A stretch of 64,000 nucleotides of DNA from Ascarosepion bandense (GCA_037127315.1 JBBBDQ010001275.1:893501-957500), one strand, 5' to 3'; shown: positions 41,687 through 52,335, counted from the first letter of the stretch. The notes: generated from the letters alone by a model not told the origin. Program-made: numbers and translations.

Positions 41687-41945
41687 GTCTATGTCCATAT
41701 CATGTAGAAACACAGGTTTCCACATTATCACTGGTTAAGCAATGTTAAGCCTGGTCAGTAGCTAGATGGGTGACCATTTGGGAAGAGAAGATGCTGTAAG
41801 CTTATATGCATGGGTGGTGCAATGCATAATGGTTTCTAATAGCTAATCAGAGAGCTAAGTTCAAGTTCTAATCGGGTTCATTATATTAACTTACATGCAC
41901 GAATCCACCTATTCTCCTCCCAGTTATGGGTTAATTAGTAAGACT
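41687..41945 (+). mobile_element. Composite SINE: 5S rRNA-like module plus SINE-A variant
   Basis: 41687-41802 aligns with 5S rRNA: GTCTATGTCCATATCATG, GGTTAAGCAATGTTAAGCC, GTAGCTAGATGGGTGACC and GATGCTGTAAGCT. Right after it the SINE-A-type head begins (GCATGGGTGGTGCAATGCAT), then a B-box-like AAGTTCAAGTTCTAATC and body to CAGTTATGGGTTAATTAG. No tail. Confidence 0.75.
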
Positions 41946-42230
41946 TGTGTCACTAAATCATTATTATTTAAAAAAAGAAGATTATTAAAATCTAAAAACC
42001 TTTTCTGGCTTTAAATAACCTGCAAAGAATTGATAAGCTGTTGTAAACAAATCACTCAAATTTACCATGAGTGGATGTTGGTCTGTGTATATAGTGAAAA
42101 ATAATAAGAAGGTTTAAATCTAATTTTGGATGAAGAATCTATAACAGTTACATGTTGACATATTTTCTGAAGTTTTTCTTTTTAGCTATAGAAATTGCAA
42201 TAATAAAATGATTAAAATCATGTGCATTTA
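41946..42230. other. No feature recognised
   Basis: AT-rich, unassigned. Confidence 0.35.
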
Positions 42231-42790
42231 TTAAATTGTTTTACAGTTATCTAGGCTACAATAAAAATGCAATGTGTTTATTTTTATATTAAAGATAACC
42301 AAATGCAATGCTCGTGAGCCACTTAAAGTAGAGACGTGCATGATAGAAATGAGAGAGGTGAAAATTATGAGGATAGATAAAATTCTGCTCCTTGACCATA
42401 AGAGGTGAAAATTATAGAATTTAGAAAAGCTTCTACATGAGTTCTTTTTTTTTTTTTTTTGCCACAAAGTAACAATTTGCGGAAAAGCTGAGTGAAACTT
42501 CCTCTTTACAAATGTAATACTGAGAAAAAGTGGTTGATTCAAATTGTAGGATGCAGCAAAGGTCTGAATTGGTTTAACTAAATAGCGGTGCTCATCTGAA
42601 CATTTGCCATGGAAAAGTCAACTGAGTATAAACAGGCTTGCAATTTTATGCTTGTGGGGAAAGAGGCTGTAGAGTAAAAATAAGTGATCTCCAAGACAGT
42701 GTTAATGATTTTAAAATCTACCAAGGCTGGAAAGTGAGATATTCTTATTGGTCATGCATCCTGATCATCCCTTCTTAGTAATGAGCTATT
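42231..42790 (-). pseudogene. LINE-B C-terminal relic
   Basis: The minus strand reads VKRKFHSAFPQIVTLW, then a poly-A insertion, then RSFSKFYNFHLLWSRSRI, matching the end of a CR1-like polymerase ('RRKFY..SFFPRT..LWNSLP..CFP..YNL..FKSRI'). The 42600-42720 part matches the 53.8-kb copy. Confidence 0.65.
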
Positions 42791-42814
42791 CCATTGTTCT
42801 GGTAAAAAGACATT

Positions 42815-43500
42815 CTTTTTTTATGTGGCATATCTTTTCAGGATGTGGTTAATCATGACTCTCCCCAAAATTCCTGCCTCTTTACCATTTTTCTTTTGAA
42901 TTCCATGTCCCCATTATTCACTTACTAAGAACATTAGTCTATACCATAAAGCAAATGTGCCATGTTTTACCATAGATACGGAATATCTCATTAGTAAGTA
43001 GAGAAGACCAGGCTGATAATACAATGCTTTGATTGTTATACTTCCTGTTACATTTCTTCTTCTTCATGTGCTGTCGAGTTTTCAGGACATAGGTGTTCAT
43101 GGAATTCCACTTGCCCTTCTCCCTTATCACTCTTAACCCTTTTCCTCTTGATACCTCTCCAAAACTCTGCTCTGCCATCCACTTGCTTAAAACCATCAAG
43201 TATGTCTCACATTGTTTTTCACAGTCTCTTTTTCTCTCTATCCATTCCATGAGTATTAGAATCTCTAACCCATTCTTCCTCATTACGTGTTCCAGAAACT
43301 TCCACTGTCCTTCCCTGATGTTAAATATAAGTTTCCTTTTCATTTAAATGCTCTCTAAAACCTTTCTGTTGCTCACATATTCGGTCTATGGTATCCTTGG
43401 CATCTATCTGTAGAGCCACATTTCCACTGCTTCAAATCTCTCCTTCATCTTTAAGGAGATTGTCCAGCATTCACTGCCATATAGAAGGACAGATATCACA
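42815..43500 (-). pseudogene. RTE-type LINE relic
   Basis: Open for 134 codons: MKRKLIFNIREGQWKFLEHV, MRKNGLEILILMEWIERKRD, ETYLMVLSKWMAEQSFGEVS and RGKGLRVIREKGKW, the C-terminal region of the RTE-type polymerase. To its right, in other frames, it continues to the GECWTISLKMKE-like region near 43470. 3' end at the left (ATCATGACTCTCCCCAAAAT). Confidence 0.75.
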
Positions 43501-43805
43501 TAACAGTCATTTAATGATTTTTAAAATATTCTTTCTTACATGACACAAAAGAATTGCCTTGATAAAAATTCTAAGTAGCTCACAAAAAATATTGGGTCAT
43601 CATTTTTTATAGCAGAACTTGCGTTAGCTTTTTTTAAATTTTACTTTTCATGATTTAAAAAGCCCAATTCTTTTTTATTAGCTGACATAAAAGAATTGTC
43701 TAGATAAAAATGCCAGATTAATCTGAGAAAATACAACTAATGCAGTTGCAAAATAACTTCAATTTGTTGCTGGTTTTTATAAAATCAGACTAAAACTTAC
43801 AATCC
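43501..43805. other. Unassigned, with a small direct repeat
   Basis: ACAAAAGAATTGCCTTGATAA (43548) and ATAAAAGAATTGTCTAGATAA (43687) pair with flanking similarity. Confidence 0.4.
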
Positions 43806-44300
43806 TATCTGCTAATGCTCCATCTTTTGAATAAGAGTAGAAGTTTATCAATTGTTTCCTGCTTAGGATTGGGTTTCTGAAGTTTTACCTGAAGTATTCT
43901 CATTCTCTTTCTCTTTCAGTAGCCCCTTCCATCCTGTAGTATTTTTGTCCATCAGTTAAGTGCCATATATGATACACACTTGGGCAATCATGTCTCTTTT
44001 GACCCATAACTGACTAAGCAGACAGTTTTCCCGTAGTAGCGTGCCATTTTTTCCTGGGCAAGACTAATTGCTAACCAAGGCCATCGACACCACTCTGTAC
44101 TGCTATTTAACCCATATCTGGAGGGAGAAGAGATGGATCGATACCTTTCACAATGGTATTTGCACAAAAATGAATGCAACAAATTCAACTGGAATTCAAA
44201 CTCAGCTCTACTATTTATCCATTCTAAGCTGATATCCATTCCACTGCAACACACACACATCCATATTTTTGCATTGCTTGGGGTAAAATAAATAAATAAA
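43806..44300 (+). mobile_element. LINE-A 3' UTR split by SINE-A
   Basis: 43810-43950 carries CATCTTTTGAATAAGAGTAG and CCTGCTTAGGATTGGG, the minisatellite-unit sequence. 44260-44300 carries GCATTGCTTGGGGTAAAATA, the 3' terminus. A SINE-A lies between them. Confidence 0.6.
43950..44257 (-). mobile_element. SINE-A copy, diverged
   Basis: Minus-strand tail (GTTAAGTGCCATATATGATA), decayed hairpin, body (TATTTAACCCATATCTGGAG) and head ending near CCACTGCAACACAC. Possible target duplication TATTTTTG on both sides. Confidence 0.7.
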
Positions 44301-44874
44301 TAAAATTTTATTGAGCACATGAGTTCATTTGCATATGTCATCATGTGCAACTGTTTTTACTCTACCAGCTGCAATACTGAATGTTCAGCAATTCTGCAGA
44401 CATTTATTTAGCAACTTATTTCTACTTAACACACAGTGCTACATCCGGTTTTAACTTATTCTACTTCCTGTCCAGTTGTCCAAGATGACAATGCCTTTGT
44501 AAAAACGGGAGAATGAATCAAGCTAATAGCTTGTCACTGGGCCAACGCTGAAAGTGAAACAGAACCAGGTTTCAGGAAAATACAACAGGTATTAATTAAG
44601 GTCGAAAAGTAATTAATGACCACTAAATAATCATTAATGAAAAATTAGAAATCAATTAACAATGTTATCTAGTAATCAATTCAAGATGGTGTTTCTTGGC
44701 TTTTATTTCACTATGCTCAAAAAAAGTAAGAAAATAATGGTTTATGGTGAACACCAATATAAAAAGAAATGAAAAATGAAATTCAAATGTTTAAACAAAT
44801 TAAAAAGAATTTGAATTCAAAGAAGGTATTTGCTTTTCTTTAAAACCCTTCTATTCCCCACTCTCTCTCTCTCT

Positions 44875-44915
<41 letters not shown>

Positions 44916-45084
44916 AGTGAATAGAGAATGAAGAAAAATTTTTTTTTATAATTTCCAAAACATTAATTTAAAACAGTGCTCAATACATAATATATAGAGC
45001 TGTGAATATTTATTCTAAATTATATTTTAGAACATGTACAATTTTTTTTATATATCCACTACAAATCATACAGTCGTAAGATAA
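44301..45084. other. No gene recognised
   Basis: Unassigned except for a CT then AT microsatellite at 44861-44912. Confidence 0.4.
44861..44912. repeat. CT and AT microsatellite
   Basis: Eight CT units lead into about 17 AT units. Confidence 0.9.
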
Positions 45085-45478
45085 TAAAACTTACAATCCT
45101 ATCTGCTAATGTTGAATCTGTCTACACCAAGATACTCATTAATCAGCTGCGTTCACTACCCACACCACTTCCTTCAAAATTCAAAGGAAAATTCACAAGA
45201 CTTGTAGGAAAAGGGGGATTATAGAACTGTCCTTTCCCATAAACACGTAAAAAACAAATCACATGGCATCAAGTCAGGTTAACAAGGTGACCATTTCAAT
45301 AGAAAATTGTCATTATCATTGGCATGCTCACTTCATCTTCCTGACACATTTTCAATGAAATATGTCCACAAAGTTAGTTTTTGCATGTTTTGTTAAATTT
45401 AAAGATCATTTGAGCAACATTTGGCTATGTTCTTACACTACAAAATAATGTCCATTTTTTGGGAAGGACCCTGTATAT
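45085..45478 (-). pseudogene. DNA transposon relic X (IS630/Tc1/mariner-like)
   Basis: On the minus strand it starts with a terminal-repeat-like TACAGGGTCCTTCCCAAAAA at 45478. Further in, broken frames decode to the 'PDLTPCDFF' to 'NPPLP' region typical of DDE transposases of this superfamily (around 45285-45200). Strongly decayed and 5' part missing. Confidence 0.5.
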
Positions 45479-46372
45479 ACAGGGTGCAATGGGCAAATCA
45501 TCACCATTTTATATTTTTAATTTTATGCATGCATGCTGTTGCTTTTTGATTTTGCCGACAGCACAGTATTGTAGGATCAGTTGGGCACTGTCTGTGAGAA
45601 AAAGAATACCATGATGCAAGTCACTCTGCCCAGAATTTGGAAACAGCATTCTGTACTACTTTGCATTCATACCAGAAGATTCACACAAACATTTCAGAGT
45701 GTTTGGATGTCAAACTGAGTGCAGAAGATTTTGAAAGAGTTGGATGAGTCTAATGATAATTACAAAGATGTTTGAAGTGATCACTAGTGATGGTGACAAT
45801 ATGTCTCCATTCATCTTCCCATTGGGCCTCAAATTCAATATAGAGGCCTACATCAAGTGCCTTGAGGAGGTTGTGCTTCCCTGGGTCAAGAAGGTGGCTG
45901 ATGGAAGACCCCATATCTGGCAACAGGATTCTATACCACACAAGCAGTCATGACTGTCAGACAATTTCTGTAACCACATGATCCCTTATATCTGGTCACC
46001 TATCTACCCAGATTGCAACCCCCTTGATTATTATTTTTGGGGTGCAGTTGAGCAAGAGACCAACAAAACTCTGTGTAATACCAAAGATTAACCTAAGGCA
46101 AGGATTATGTCAGTGTTCACTAACTTAAACAAGGAAACAGCCCAGAAGAGTTGTAGGAAATTCCAAAGTCATCTGGAAGCTGTAGTTAAAGCCAATGGAA
46201 ATGTTATTGATTAAATTTACTCTTTAGTATTCCAAGATATTTTGGTACAATTTTGGTAATTATATCTGTTAAAAATGAGATGCCATTGTCATTTTTATTT
46301 TTGCGTAATTTAGACGACAATTTATCAATTGCACCCTGTATATGACGACAATTTATCAATTGCACCCTGTAT
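45479..46372 (+). mobile_element. Mariner-like element Y with both terminal repeats
   Basis: The left end ACAGGGTGCAATGGGCAAAT and the right end ATTTATCAATTGCACCCTGT are inverted terminal repeats next to TA-rich target sequence. The right terminal repeat is present twice in tandem (ending 46340 and 46370, 30 bp apart). Element length ~890 bp, shorter than a full mariner because the N-terminal half of the transposase is largely deleted. Confidence 0.8.
45727..46215 (+). pseudogene. Mariner transposase, C-terminal half
   Basis: A DDE transposase that would cut and paste the element. Visible: VITSDGDNMSPFIFPLGLKF, AYIKCLEEVVLPWVKKVADG, HIWQQDSIPH with the second catalytic aspartate, and in another frame YPDCNPLDYYFWGAVEQETN with the third. 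Then NKETAQKSCRKFQSHLEAVV and a stop. The N-terminal DNA-binding domain is mostly absent and at least one frameshift (near 45950) separates the catalytic residues, so it is inactive. Confidence 0.8.
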
Positions 46373-46379
46373 ATATTCA

Positions 46380-46383
<4 letters not shown>

Positions 46384-46411
<28 letters not shown>
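46384..46411. repeat. AT microsatellite
   Basis: It immediately follows the right end of mariner Y. Confidence 0.9.
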
Positions 46412-46419
<8 letters not shown>

Positions 46420-46892
46420 AAGATTATAAAATATTTTATATCAAAATCGTGTGGGAATTTTAAGTTGATTTTTTATCTCAGAAGTGTCAATTTTGAACTG
46501 GTTGTTATATTCCTAAATGTAATTGTTTTCTTTTACAAGTAATTCTTGTAAAATCTGCTTGTAAAAATTGTTAACATTTTCAAATAAAACATTGTGAAGA
46601 AAATTTCATCCAGTCCAGAATTTAATGAACTGTCTTATAGATGTCAACAAACTCTGTGAATAGTTTGGAAATATAATCTGAAATTATCAATAATTCAAAA
46701 TAAATATCAACTTTTGCCAGTGTCTGCTTTTTGTCTTTTTTTTTTTTTTAAATGCGAGGTTTGCTTTTCTCAAAAATTATAAATGAAAGGTGTAAACATT
46801 CTCTTTGTTAAATTGAAAAATTGTTTGTCTTGAAGAAATCATAATTTTAATAGTCTACAATGCAAACAAATTAATAAAATATTGGTTAACAA
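46412..46892. other. No feature recognised
   Basis: AT-rich unassigned DNA. Confidence 0.4.
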
Positions 46893-47290
46893 TACAGGGT
46901 GGTCCAAAAGTGGGTGGACAGTAGGTGGAATAAGTTATCAGTTATATGATTACAATCGTGTTCATTGTTTCTGACTAGATGGAACCCCTCCACATAATTC
47001 AAGAGCAGTCCATTAGTATCTGGAAGCATTTCCTGTCCAATTGTTTGGCCAGCATGTTCACCTGACTTGACCCCAATGGAGTTCTTTTGGTGAATATTCA
47101 CGGACAGAGTTTATAGTCGAAAACCAAGAAATGTTATTGATTTGAAAAATTACACGAGATACGCATTTTAAAAAATTAATACACAAAGAGACTTGAGTAA
47201 AAACGTTTGTCGAAATGTGAAGCATAAACTTCAAAACTGTATACATTATGAAGGACAACAACAACTTGAGTGTCTTCGTTAATATAATTC
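46893..47290 (+). pseudogene. Tc1/mariner-type element Z, transposase C-terminus
   Basis: It starts with a terminal-repeat-like CAGGGTGGTCCAAAAGTGGG preceded by TA. Only ~70 bp later, broken frames read DGTPPHNSR and ACSPDLTPMEFF (third catalytic region), then VYSRKPRNVIDLKNYIRD and NVKHKLQNCIHYEGQQLE, the C-terminus. The first two thirds of the transposase are deleted. Confidence 0.7.
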
Positions 47291-47489
47291 AAGCACTTTG
47301 TATTATTATACACAATAAAATTTAATTCTCAATGTAATAATTGTATCAAAAAGTATAATTGCGTATGTAATGTCAAAATAAATTTTATCATTTTCATATC
47401 CAAGTACTTTGGAACCACCAAAGCTAATATTCATTCCACTGAAATGTATTCATGAAATAATTAATAATTTTAGAATATTTCTATTTTTG

Positions 47490-47735
47490 TATACTATTTA
47501 CATTATTTGAAATATTGTTCAAATATTTGTTGCCACTTGTGTGACATTTTGGCCGTTGTACACTCCAGCCTTCTCCAGGTGCTAGGAATTTTTTGTTGAA
47601 CCCTAGCACCTGAAGACGACCAGAGTGTAAACAGCCGAAACATCGTACAAATGGCAACAAAGATAAAGACAATAGTCTGAATATTGTAAATAGTGTAAAT
47701 ACTACCTAATCTCAGAAATATAGACAAATCCTATT
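47490..47735. mobile_element. SINE-C foldback copy
   Basis: 47540-47604 and 47605-47665 are near reverse complements (CACTCCAGCCTTCTCCAGGT…AGGAATTTTTT against GAACCCTAGCACCTGAAGAC…CAGAGTG), and the similarity continues outward to ACTATTTACATTATTTGAA against TATTGTAAATAGTGTAAATA. The hairpin has a tiny loop. Confidence 0.7.
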
Positions 47736-47853
47736 TTTGTGTAATTCTCAGGAATAATAGGTTGAAACAAGAGTTCATAGCGTTTTTTTCAAAAATGTTG
47801 AATTTGAATATGTAATTCAGATGTGACTGAAGTTTAATGATAGATAATTCATG

Positions 47854-47892
<39 letters not shown>

Positions 47893-48740
47893 TATGTTTT
47901 CTGAATGATTATATTTTGCCACCACTTTTTATATGGTTTATAAGCTGCAAACAATTTCACCAATCAAATAAAAGTTAAATAGTGCCTTAAGCTCATGTTT
48001 CTTTATAAATTCTCCAAACATTCACTCATTTTGCAGACAACTACTTTGGCACATCATAGCAAACCCAACAGACTCATCTGATAAGATCTTGTTAAATTTA
48101 ATCTATTGTTGAAATTAAACTAAAAAGCTACAAGAAAGACTTTTCATTCTTAAAATTCATTTTAAATGTTAGGTATCATGAATCTGTGGAAATAAGGATG
48201 TAAAATCCACTTATACGAGTTCATCACTCAATAAGATGCCAAATTCTGAGAGAACAGAATCATTGTGTCAAAAATGATGAAAGGTACTGACACAAAATGG
48301 TACATATGTGAGTGACTAAATTTATGTACAATTTTGTTTTTTTGTAAACAAAGCAATTTCTAAAGAAGTAATGGTATTTTTTTATTTATGTACAAATAGG
48401 TAAAGGTCTTAAAAATTGACTTAAAAGATGCCATGAACTTTTATTACAACCCAACAATTACCAGGTTTTCTTCGTAACTTGAGTTAAAATTTACTCCTTC
48501 AGATTTCTTGAAAAAAAAAAAAAGATCTAACATTTATAAAATTACTGAACGCTATATTTGTCATATAATTATTTCAGGTTAAACTGATATAATTTCCTTT
48601 AACATTTTGAGAACCTTGAAAACATTGCAAAAAAGTTTTCATAAAATTTTGAAAATAGCCGAGGGAAAACAAATTTAGATATTTAGAATACAACTTAACA
48701 GATAACAAAATATTAACCATCAATGATAATTTTAATCTTA
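47736..48740. other. No gene recognised
   Basis: Contains an AT microsatellite at 47857-47893; otherwise unassigned. Confidence 0.4.
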
Positions 48741-49427
48741 ACTAGCAGTATAGCCCGGCATAAATGAAAGCTTTAAAACTAATCCATGGTCCTGGAGCTC
48801 AGACTCTTTGGACATTGGCATGAAAGACTAAAAACAATAGTTGTTTCCAGTTAAAGCGAAACCGTAGACTGAAAGAAAAATGAATGCATGTAAGTCAAAT
48901 TTTCATTTCCTGCTATCGATATCAAATAAGTTTTTTTTGTCGTAAACTGAATTTTGAAGGCTAAGTAAGTCCTCTGAGTAAATGGTAAGACTAAGAATTA
49001 CTAATTATACCTATTTAGAGCCAAACCTGAAGCAAAAACTAAAATAAAAGGGCTGAAAAAATACAGACATACAGGCAGATAAAAAGGCACACACACACAA
49101 AGATCTTGCCTTTTACATATATTATTGATTTTCTGTACTATTGTAAAAACTGCAACCTTGAAACTTCTGAATATTGTTTCTTATGTCTTTGTCTACGAGT
49201 GTATCAAATTTGATTAAAATCGGACCACTCCTTCTATTACCCAATTTTTTCGATTATCGATTTTTGATATTTATTGGGGGTACCTCAACACAAAACCTAG
49301 ATAAGAACACTCGCAGACGCTTATAGTACAACTGTGTAAATTTTCAAGAAAATTGGTTCAGCTGTTTCAGAGTCTATAGGTAACGGGGACACACACACAA
49401 AGTTCCATTTATAAATAAGTTTAGATA
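48741..49427 (+). mobile_element. ACTAGC element, longest copy
   Basis: It starts ACTAGCAGTATAGCCCGG and ends TTATAAATAAGTTTAGAT. It has a ~250-bp internal segment absent from the 21.7-kb copy (GGACATTGGCATGAAAGAC…GGGCTGAAAAAATACAG). That segment also occurs at 15.36-15.65 kb and, reversed, partly at 4.98-5.06 kb, so two length subtypes exist. Confidence 0.7.
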
Positions 49428-49484
49428 AGTTTTTTATAACTTATATCTAAGGGAAATAACTTGTGTAAAGAAATTACTATTGAG

Positions 49485-49796
49485 TATATATTAAGGATGT
49501 ATATCCTGATGCAGTAGATATTGGCATGGAATGAGAAATCAGAGAGCTGGGTTCAAATTCAAGTTGAATTTGTTGCATTCTTACCCTTAATAAAGGTATT
49601 AATCCATCACTTCTCTCTCTAGCTATGGCTTAAATAGCATGACAGATTGGGTTCTATAGCTTTAGTTTGGCAACCAGTATATATCACAAAGTAATGCCAA
49701 CCAACTGTGGGAAAATCTTCTGCCTAGTCAGTCATGTCTCTTTCAAGACATGATCGCCCAAACGTGTATCACATATGGTACTTAACTGACTGACTA
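49485..49796 (+). mobile_element. SINE-A copy
   Basis: Head TGCAGTAGATATTGGCATGG, body TTAAATAGCATGACAGATTG, hairpin arm pair TCATGTCTC/AAGACATGA, tail ACTTAACTGACTGAC. Full length but diverged. Confidence 0.75.
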
Positions 49797-50300
49797 AACT
49801 ATCTTTACTAGATTCAAAACAGACCAAGAATGGAGTATTGATGCATTATCTGGACTAGTGTTGCCCAATCCAACACAGCATTGTGAGTAGTTAACTATTT
49901 TTCACCCTACAACCTCTAACCCACAGACAAACAATTATAGGTTCTCATGACACCATTGCTATTACTGTAGTCAACATCCAAACAAACTATATTCCCTAAT
50001 TTCGACAATTCAAACCTTCACCACTAGTATCACACCATATTTACAATGTTAAATCATTTCCAATTCCTTTCATGTCTTTTTTGTAAGAAGTAACTTTCAC
50101 TCATCATTTTCCCAGAATTCTCACTTTGTGGAACAGACTGCCGAGAGGACAACACCTGGTCCATGACACGTCTAGGATCAAACAATATCTATCCTAGATA
50201 TCCTAATAATATACACATTACTTTGTTTTTCTACCTCCCTTATGCCCTTAAAACAATTCTCACTCAGTATCTCTCAATAACTTGAGTGGCTCTTGAGCAT
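49797..50300 (+). pseudogene. LINE-B C-terminal relic (CR1-like)
   Basis: Broken plus-strand frames give RPRMEY near 49825 (compare HPCMEYCCHLWSG in LINE-A) and FPRILTLWNRLPRGQHLV near 50120, the C-terminal end of a CR1-like polymerase. The A-rich tail after 50305 has expanded into a minisatellite. Confidence 0.65.
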
Positions 50301-50304
50301 TATA

Positions 50305-50860
50305 TTGGCTGAACTAAAGAAAAAAGAAAAAAGAAAGAAAAAGGAAAAAAAGAAAGAATAAAAAGAAAAAAGAAAGTATAAAGATAAAAGATAAAAAAGG
50401 GAAAAAAAGAAGAAACAAAAAAGGAAAAAAAAGAAGGGACAAAAAAAGGAAAAAAAGAAGGGACAAAAAAAGGAAAAAAAGAAGGGACAAAAAAAGGGAA
50501 AAAAAGAAGGGACAAAAAAAGGAAAAAAAAAAGAAGGAACAAAAAAAGGAAAAAAAGAAGGGACAAAAAAAGGAAAAAAAAGAAGGAACAAAAAAAGGAA
50601 AAAAAAAAGAAGGAACAAAAAAAGAAAAAAAAAGAAGGAACAAAAAAAGGAAAAAAAAAGAAGGAACAAAAAAAGGAAAAAAAAGAAGGAACAAAAAAAG
50701 GAAAAAAAAGAAGGAACAAAAAAAGGAAAAAAAGAAGGAAAAAAAGAAGGAACAAAAAAGGAAAAAAAAAAGAAGGAACAAAAAAAGGAAAAAAAAGAAG
50801 GAACAAAAAAAGGAAAAAAAAGAAGGAACAAAAAAAGGAAAAAAAAAGAGAAAATTTATC
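50305..50860. repeat. A-rich minisatellite, 22-26-bp units
   Basis: About 22 units of GGAAAAAAA-GAAGGAACAAAAAAA with length variation in the A-runs. Overlapping Phe-rich minus-strand open frames of 168-234 codons are artefacts of this repeat. It sits where the LINE-B poly-A tail should be. Confidence 0.9.
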
Positions 50861-51330
50861 TGTGGCTGATGATAACTCTTGCGAGTGTCTGCAAAAAAAA
50901 TAACCATCTTGACCAGAATCAGGTCTTTCATAATATCTGAAAATCTGACAAAATGACTGGATACCAGAAACAGATATAAAAACTTTTTCTGATTTAGAGG
51001 TTTACAGACCTGATGCATTGAAGCTGAATACTGACTGAGGTTATCATTTTTTCATTGATTGCATGATCTTGTAAGACTTTCTAATTCCAATTACACCAAC
51101 CACCCGACACTTTTGTGGTTCTTCAGCTCATTGAAGAAGCCATTATATAAAGATCTGGTCATCTCATCATAAATGAAAAACCAGGTGTAAAAAAAAAAAA
51201 ATCAAACAGTTTTATCTCAAACACATCCGCACACATTCTTCACAATAATCTGTTTCACTTTGAAGGACAGATCCAATTTTAAACTCATGGAGATTTTCCT
51301 TAAAGGCTACACTTTATAAAGTAGACAGCA
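50861..51330. other. No feature recognised
   Basis: Unassigned sequence. Confidence 0.4.
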
Positions 51331-51334
51331 AAGG

Positions 51335-51716
51335 GCACTTCAGCTTGGTGTAATGGTTAGCAGCTCATCCCTCTAGAATTTGAATATCAATTATCGATAT
51401 CTATCGGGGGTACCTCACTACACCATTGCTATTACTGTAGTCAACATCCAAACAAACTATATTCCCTATTTTCAGCAATTCAAACCTTCACCACTAGTAT
51501 CATACTATATTTACAATGTTAAATCATTCCCAATTCCTTTGACGTTTTTTTCATAAGCAGTAACTTTCACTCATCATCTGTTTCAACATTGGCTGAACCG
51601 ATTTTCTTGAAAATTTACACAGTTGTACTAAAACTGAGTAGTGAGTTCGAGTCTCACTGAGTGCTCCATACTTTTGACCTTGTACTACATCTAGGCTACA
51701 CTTAACAAATATTCTT
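51335..51716 (+). mobile_element. SINE-G copy, disrupted by a mosaic insertion
   Basis: Head TTGGTGTAATGGTTAGCAGC (A-box-like) at 51350, then, after an interruption, B-box-like GAGTTCGAGTCTCACTG at 51646 and the tail GACCTTGTACTACATC with CTACACTTAACAAAT. The interruption (51385-51633) holds two pieces of an ACTAGC element in opposite orientations around a copy of 49949-50116. Confidence 0.6.
51419..51583 (+). repeat. Duplicate of LINE-B segment 49949-50116
   Basis: Near-identical over ~165 bp (ACACCATTGCTATTACTGTA, CAAACCTTCACCACTAGTAT, AGTAACTTTCACTCATCAT). Only a few differences, so a recent local copy. Confidence 0.85.
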
Positions 51717-51717
51717 T

Positions 51718-52200
51718 TTCTTCTATGTGTCATACCTCTTCATGATGTAGGCAATCATGGCCCTCTACATCTCCCTATTTCTAGTGGCTCTTAGCATGCT
51801 TTCTCCTGTTACCCCACCCAAACCCTGCTCAAGACCGTCAAGTATGTTACATGTAGCAAAAACTTTAGCTGATGTTAAGTGTAAGTTTCTTTTTCATTTC
51901 CATCCTTTCCAAAATCTCATCATTGCTCACATGCTCAGTCAATGGTATCCTCAGCATCCTTCTGTAGAACCACATTTCAGTTACTTCAAGTCTCTCCTCC
52001 TTTGATGAGATGGTCCAGCATTCACTGCCATACTGAAGGACAGACATCACATAGCAATCCAGTACTCTCTTCTTTGTTTCCAGTGAAATTTTCTTGTCTC
52101 TTAATACTCTACTCAGCTTCTGGAATGCATCTTTGGCCATGCCGATTTGAATTCAGATCCATGTCACATTTTCTGTCTTCTGTTCACTAGACAGAAGTTT
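51718..52200 (-). pseudogene. RTE-type LINE relic, best preserved copy
   Basis: Open for 91 codons: MAKDAFQKLSRVLRDKKISL, ETKKRVLDCYVMSVLQYGSE, CWTISSKEERLEVTEMWFYR and RRMLRIPLTEHVSNDEILER. This is the typical region after the polymerase catalytic core in RTE-type endonuclease/reverse transcriptases. Upstream domains are missing; the 3' end is at 51730 (GTAGGCAATCATGGCCCTCT). Confidence 0.85.
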
Positions 52201-52335
52201 TAAGGAACTTCAACTTTGTGTAAGGTTTGTCTCACTAGATCAGTTACAACTGAGTAAATATCTCCATCTTAAGTGCTCTATACTTTTGACCTTGTGCCAC
52301 ATTTACACTATGCTTATAAAATCATTAAGGTACTT
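52201..52335 (+). mobile_element. SINE-G fragment
   Basis: GTGCTCTATACTTTTGACCT and TTGTGCCACATTTACACTAT match the SINE-G 3' half. Confidence 0.5.

Noticed and set aside
50274..51018. Three overlapping Phe-rich minus-strand frames of 168-234 codons
   Set aside because: Artefacts of the A-rich minisatellite beside LINE-B.
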